This document shows positions 59,761 through 64,000 of a DNA stretch of 64,000 nucleotides, in pieces. The notes beneath the pieces were generated by a model that saw nothing but the letters and a program-made list of their open reading frames with translations, was not told where the DNA came from and did not search any database. The DNA comes from Zelonia costaricensis (taxonomy: Eukaryota; Euglenozoa; Kinetoplastea; Trypanosomatida; Trypanosomatidae). Location: NCBI GenBank assembly GCA_030849075.1, contig JASAOO010003486.1, positions 1-64,000 on the forward strand, written 5' to 3'. Both the position numbers and the translations under genes were made by a program. Every line of letters begins with the position of its first letter. Positions within the stretch are counted from its first letter, which is position 1.

Positions 59761-61530
59761 ACACGGCGCGCATGAAGCGGGAAAGAAGGCTGCTTTTTGG
59801 CTCCTTTGCGTCGTCCATCTCTAGTACGTCGTGAGCTGTTCCTGAGACCGGACAAGAGTACTCGAGAGGGCCATGCACTCTTCTTTCTCCATGATGACGG
59901 TGCGCGTGCCGAAGAGAGCCACAACTGCAGCTTACAATCCCTCTTCCTGAAAAAGGAAAACAATGAAGCTGTCTCTTCATCTCGTGTTGGTCTTTTTTCT
60001 CTCCCCACGGGGACCTCTGTCGTACGGGCCTTACACTGGATGTGGCCACGACCTCAATGTGGTGTCGACCATCTGTTGTTGCACATTTCGCGCCCATCCG
60101 GTAGTGAGGCTGCACATGGCTTGTTTGTCTCGCAGTCTTGTGGTGTGTCTGTGCAGGAGTTGCGCTGGTGTCTTTCCCGACCATCTTCCTGAGCGCCTGC
60201 GTTTTTTTTTTGTTTCTTTGCGATGACCTCTGGCCTTGTTTGCCGCATCCCTCCAGTGTGAGATGTGAGGAGTGAGCTCCTCTTTCACTCTTTCCTCAAT
60301 GGCGTGTCGAGAGGGTTCTTCGGGGCGCAGCCAACGGGCGACGGTCCGCGCGTTGTCTCGCCGCGGTGGCAGAACTCTCGGAAAGCGGGAAAGGCACACA
60401 GCTTGGCGAATGGTGTAGGCAGCGGTGTTGAGGATCTCTTTTCTTTTTTTGAAGCCGACGGCGCACACTCCGCTGTGCTCTCGGCTTGGCTACCCCCGAC
60501 GCGCCTCTCCCGCCTGCGATTTCGTTCTCTTCTGTTGCGAAGAGTTGTGTTTGTGTTTGTACCAGATCGCGTGCGAGTCTGTGTGCGTGTCTGTGTATGT
60601 GTTTCTTCTTTCGTTTCTTTCTGCGGCTTCATGATGCCGTGTCAGTGAGCTCTTTTCCAGACAAGGGTTTCGCTGTGCGCGAGGTCCGCCCACGGAGTTG
60701 CTCTTTTCGCCTCGCTTCTCCCCCTCCGTACTTGCCGCGCGCGCGGGCGAGAGAGGACTAGGGAAGCTGATGACACTTCCATTTCAAGCTCTCCATCTTT
60801 TTACCTCCACCCTCACTGGACAACCCAACGCCCGTGTACGTGTGCGCGGTGCGGCAGGGAGGGATGAAGGAGGGGATGGAGGAGTCGAGGCGAAGCTGTG
60901 TTTGTGTGTGCGCGTGTGCATGTATCGAAAGCGAAGTGGTGTGCGGGGAGCGACTCGGGTGGGCACTTTCGTGCCACAATGTCCGTGTCGCCAAAACAAC
61001 AAAACACACTCCGAAAAGCGCACCGGCTGAGAGCCACTACCACCTTCACGGTGCTCTCCGGGCGGTAGAGCAAATACAGCGGTAGCAGTGCGAAGGCGCG
61101 GCGTGTAGCCCCGCAACGGGCGCGGACTTGCGGCTACGTTAACTGCTGCGACGACTGGGGCGTCTTCGCGGCAGACGCTGGCGCTGCCTCCCGCGGAGCT
61201 GGACTCTCACTGGGTAGAGTTGAGTTGGGAAAGGCCAGCCAGGTCGAAGAAGAAGTCAGCGCTTCTCCTGCTCGAGATTCACTCTTGGAGCAAAGATCCA
61301 CTAAGGGCGGCCCTGCTGCAACTGCACCCCACAAATGAAGCTGCTGTCTCCTTTCCCCGCCAGCACCACTGTCGGCTTCGCTCGCGTATCACTCCTCCCC
61401 TTTCCTCTCTTCCCCCTCTTCTTGCCGTCACCGCGGCTTTACTGGATTGGCCTTCGCTCCGTGCGGTGCGCCTGTCCCAGGGCCACGCGGCACGTCTGTT
61501 TTTGCTGGTTTCTGCTGTTTCTGTAGCCAC
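59029..61530. other. 2.5-kb gene-free spacer
   Basis: 3' UTR of the PLC-like gene and leader of the next gene. It has an AC repeat (59729-59754), T runs near 60203, GT-rich patches near 60548 and a pyrimidine tract at about 61390-61430. Plus-strand frames such as 59186-59824 are low-complexity and unconvincing. Confidence 0.55.
59729..59754. repeat. (AC)13 microsatellite
   Basis: An uninterrupted AC repeat on the plus strand, about 700 bases downstream of the PLC-like gene. Confidence 0.9.
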
Positions 61531-62724
61531 ATGCTTCGCCGGACGTCGCGGCGCTTTCTGGGGTACACTCCTGTGAACCCCGACACGTCGCCGATGATCA
61601 TGTACAGCCAGTACCACTGGCACTACAATCTGCCGCAGGGGATGGAGCGACCGCACAGCGTGAACAGGTCCTTGCCAGCGCCCTACCAGTCGCACCACAG
61701 CAATGTCAACAAGTACCGTGGCGTGTGGATCCCGACGGAGATGCACCCCGCCTTTCTCGTCGGGCTTGAGCCGCAGCTGAAAAAGCTGCCGCATGGTCGG
61801 GCCGTTCCGCAGACCCCCGTGCAGGAGGTGGTGGCCGAATTCGAGAAGCTCAGCCCACTCGTCGATGATGCGGCGGCGCGGGATGGCTGGTTGGCAAAGG
61901 TATTTCAGCACTGCGCCTTTCAGCGCAGCGGGGCGGAGGCGATGGCGCTGTGGGAGAGGCACTGCGCGCCACGCTTCATGCAGGGCGAAAGCACCGTCAA
62001 GCCGCCGCTGCCCTTGGTCCAGGCGATTCTGTTTTGCTGCAGCAAGGCGGACCATCCCGGCTGGAAGCCGATTTTCACGAAGTGCCTGAAGGATGGGTGG
62101 AACTATACCCCATCCTTCGACACCCCCCAGTGGAGCTACCTCCTCAAAAGCGTTGGGCGCCAGGGTGACGAAGTGGGGGTGAAGATGGTGCTGGAAGAGA
62201 TGGCGGACGTGCAGGCCGACCTCGACCGCGTCGAGGCGCGCTCCATCGTCTACGCGCTGAACGCCGTGTCAGACAAGGCGATCTACAACTACGTCAAGAA
62301 GTTTCTCTTCAACTTTGGCGAGCGCAAGGTCAAGTTCCTGCGCGTCACGTATGCAGACCTGCGCGGGCATGGCGCTGGCAAGGTGCGAGTGCCGTTGAAA
62401 GAGAACGACGCCATGTTCTACCACGTCAGCTGGCACGCCAGCATTCGGCAACCGCGCCAGTTCTCGCCGCGCCAACTGTACTTTGACTACACGCCGTCCC
62501 ACCTGTCCGCCAGCGGCCACAGCCCCAACGCCAAGGTGGAGGGGATCGTCAAGGACAAGATTGAGAAGTGGAAGGCAGAGGGCCTTCTGCCGGAGGACTA
62601 CGTGCATGAGGACCGCGTGTATGACCAGACTGCAGCCTTCAAGAGCGTTGGGCGCCAGGAGAAGTGGCGCAAGGTGCCTCACATCGTGAAGAGCAAGCGG
62701 TTCGGCTACTCTGGTGAGCCGTGA
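61531..62724 (+). CDS. putative mitochondrial ribosome-associated / PPR-like protein
   Basis: The 397-residue protein starts MLRRTSRRFLGYTPVNPD, presequence-like. Several Tyr/His/Trp-rich stretches follow (MYSQYHWHYNLPQGMERPHS, NKYRGVWIPTEMHP). The middle is helical and repeat-like (about 120-270: SGAEAMALWERHCAPRFM, LVQAILFCCSKADHPGW, WSYLLKSVGRQGDEVG, VKMVLEEMADVQADLDRVEA), with PPR-like helix pairs. The C-terminal third is basic and rich in aromatic residues. This combination is common among kinetoplastid mitoribosomal and ribosome-assembly proteins, but I cannot name a specific one. The ATG at 61531 was chosen; the frame upstream lacks a presequence pattern, and an AG acceptor lies six bases before this ATG. 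Confidence 0.65.
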   Translation: MLRRTSRRFLGYTPVNPDTSPMIMYSQYHWHYNLPQGMERPHSVNRSLPAPYQSHHSNVNKYRGVWIPTEMHPAFLVGLEPQLKKLPHGRAVPQTPVQEVVAEFEKLSPLVDDAAARDGWLAKVFQHCAFQRSGAEAMALWERHCAPRFMQGESTVKPPLPLVQAILFCCSKADHPGWKPIFTKCLKDGWNYTPSFDTPQWSYLLKSVGRQGDEVGVKMVLEEMADVQADLDRVEARSIVYALNAVSDKAIYNYVKKFLFNFGERKVKFLRVTYADLRGHGAGKVRVPLKENDAMFYHVSWHASIRQPRQFSPRQLYFDYTPSHLSASGHSPNAKVEGIVKDKIEKWKAEGLLPEDYVHEDRVYDQTAAFKSVGRQEKWRKVPHIVKSKRFGYSGEP

Positions 62725-63401
62725 CACGCTGCGCTGCGCAAGAGCTACCTCGATGCGCATTGCGCCCTTCAGGCTTCTTTCCTTACGCACGGGTTCTTCG
62801 TCGTCGTTCGTGTTTGCGCGGCGCTGCAGTGGAGACGCGAACGGGTGGTGCCGGCCTCCTTCTCGTGGAGTTGCTTTCTATGCCCCTCTGCGTCATCACC
62901 ACCGATATCACCCGATAACAAGCAAACGCCGAGTAGCATCACAGCCGGGCGTCTCTCTCTTTCCTTCCTCTGCAGGTTCAGGGTTGAACTCTGGGGGGTG
63001 GTGGAAGTGATCGGAGGACGAGCTTGCCTAACATGGGACAATATGACAAGCAGCCGGCCCAGGAGTGGGCGGCGGCTGTTTTCTTGAAGTGCGCATGAGG
63101 AAGCCTGGCACGATAAGCGAGGCCATCCCCAGGCCTTTGTTTGATTGCCGCTGGCACAGCACCGCGACCAGCTCTGCTTTTCATGACATGTGCTTCTATG
63201 AATGCACTCGACGCCACCCATCCGCACGATGTCTACGTCTCGTGCGTCTCCCTTTTCCAAAACAAGCTTGTCAGTGCTGCTGCTGTTCTCGTCACTCGAC
63301 TTCCTCTTCGACGTGCTTTGCCCAACTCTTTTCTCGACCTTGGCCTCGCGGTATGCACAGTGTACTGCACTTGCTACAAACCACTGCTTCTCCGGCACAT
63401 A
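62725..63401. other. intergenic spacer
   Basis: 3' UTR of the putative mitochondrial protein and the leader of the last gene. A pyrimidine-rich stretch (about 63280-63350) precedes AG at 63359-63360, 41 bases before the next ATG. No gene is seen. Confidence 0.5.
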
Positions 63402-63998
63402 ATGCTGCGCGCTTGCAGGCTGTGCTGCTCCACTGCGCTGCACAGCAGTACCCCGTTTGTGGACGGTGCGCTGCAGCTCATGAAGCTGCATCTCGCCCAC
63501 CGCAACGCCGCAGTGGACAAAAACAAGGAGGCGTGCCACGCCATCGAGCAAGAGTTCTTTCGAGAGGTAGAGGTGTTTCGCCCGTGCTTCACCATGTCCG
63601 CCTCCCTTGAGGTCGCACAGCAGTACTCGAAGCGGCTGTACGCGGCTCTGCGCTACTTCCACATGGACGATGATCCACTCATCCGACAGCTTGATCTGCT
63701 GCTCGGGCGGAAGGGGATGCAGGATGGTCACCGCGGCGGCCAGCGCGCCTTCTTTAAAGGCGCTCGTCCGGCAGCGACAGCGCGGCACGGCGTGGGTGTA
63801 CACGACGCGTTGGCCGCGCTTGAGGAGCGCTCCGAGACGACGCTGCCGACGGAGCTGCCGAACGCCCCCAAGGTCGACCTCGCAGCACCACGTCGGCGTG
63901 GTGCTGTGCAGATCAATCACCGGCACCGGGGGCACTGGGTCTTGCAGGAGGCAGACATCGCCATCACACGCAGTGAGCGTCGTGAAGATCCGTGGTAG
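63402..63998 (+). CDS. small hypothetical protein, probably mitochondrial
   Basis: The 198-residue protein starts MLRACRLCCSTALHSSTPFV, presequence-like. An alpha-helical core (about 25-105) includes LQLMKLHLAHRNAAVDKNKE, EFFREVEVFRPCFT and QQYSKRLYAALRYFHMDDDP. A basic Ala/Arg/His-rich C-terminal half ends in a stop two bases before the window end. No family is recognised. The ATG at 63402 is favoured because the candidate splice acceptor at 63359-63360 lies just upstream; the frame is open further up but would be leader. Confidence 0.6.
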   Translation: MLRACRLCCSTALHSSTPFVDGALQLMKLHLAHRNAAVDKNKEACHAIEQEFFREVEVFRPCFTMSASLEVAQQYSKRLYAALRYFHMDDDPLIRQLDLLLGRKGMQDGHRGGQRAFFKGARPAATARHGVGVHDALAALEERSETTLPTELPNAPKVDLAAPRRRGAVQINHRHRGHWVLQEADIAITRSERREDPW

Positions 63999-64000
63999 CG

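Noticed and set aside
62769..63935. A 388-codon minus-strand frame at the right end
   Set aside because: Runs against the array, overlaps the plus-strand gene with a better start and presequence, and its product shows no domain-like region.

Overview
The window looks like a chromosome-internal piece of a trypanosomatid nuclear genome, most likely Leishmania or a close relative in the Leishmaniinae. The genes have no introns and sit in long same-strand arrays. They are separated by 0.3-4 kb of pyrimidine-rich, microsatellite-rich spacer, and third codon positions are strongly G/C. Many start codons lie a few tens of bases after a pyrimidine tract plus AG, which is the trans-splicing signature. 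Several proteins are trypanosomatid-typical: an RGG1-like mitochondrial RNA-editing-associated protein, a PH-domain AKT/RAC-like kinase, a stand-alone ribosomal protein S30 and an acylated phospholipase-C-like protein. From memory, this order matches Leishmania chromosome 30 and the Trypanosoma brucei chromosome 6 block that holds RGG1, the RAC kinase, GrpE and CDC16. That recollection was not checked against a database.

Layout. From 1 to about 43 kb every gene is on the minus strand. In order of transcription (right to left) they are: a putative mitochondrial protein, two adjacent GrpE paralogues, two further putative mitochondrial proteins, a DJ-1/PfpI protein, a tiny frame-broken ORF, a large armadillo-repeat protein, a small possible docking-domain protein, RGG1, an unknown protein, the AKT-like kinase, an EMC7-like ER membrane protein, a small multi-pass membrane protein, an N-terminal alpha-amine methyltransferase (NTMT1 type), a coiled-coil protein, prefoldin subunit 1 and a circularly permuted YqeH/NOA1-type GTPase. 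From 48.3 kb to the end every gene is on the plus strand: APC/C subunit CDC16, a small hydrophilic protein, a hydratase/FAH-fold protein, a NudC/CS-domain protein, three near-identical S30 genes, a PLC-like protein with an internal PDZ domain, a putative mitochondrial ribosome-associated protein and a small putative mitochondrial protein.

The two arrays diverge from a 5.3-kb gene-free strand-switch region (42985-48302), where transcription of both polycistrons is expected to start. Its composition is unlike the rest of the window. It has long C and G homopolymers, one ambiguous base inside a C run, and an apparent change of strand asymmetry near 45.3 kb.

Functionally this is housekeeping gene order, with no operon-like logic. 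Several neighbours share a mitochondrial theme: the YqeH-type GTPase, RGG1, both GrpE proteins, an OB-fold candidate and several proteins with presequence-like N-termini. The most unusual items are the PLC-like protein that has lost both catalytic histidines and carries a PDZ domain between X and Y, the tandem canonical/divergent GrpE pair, the strand-switch region, and the small frame-broken ORF at 35631-35775.
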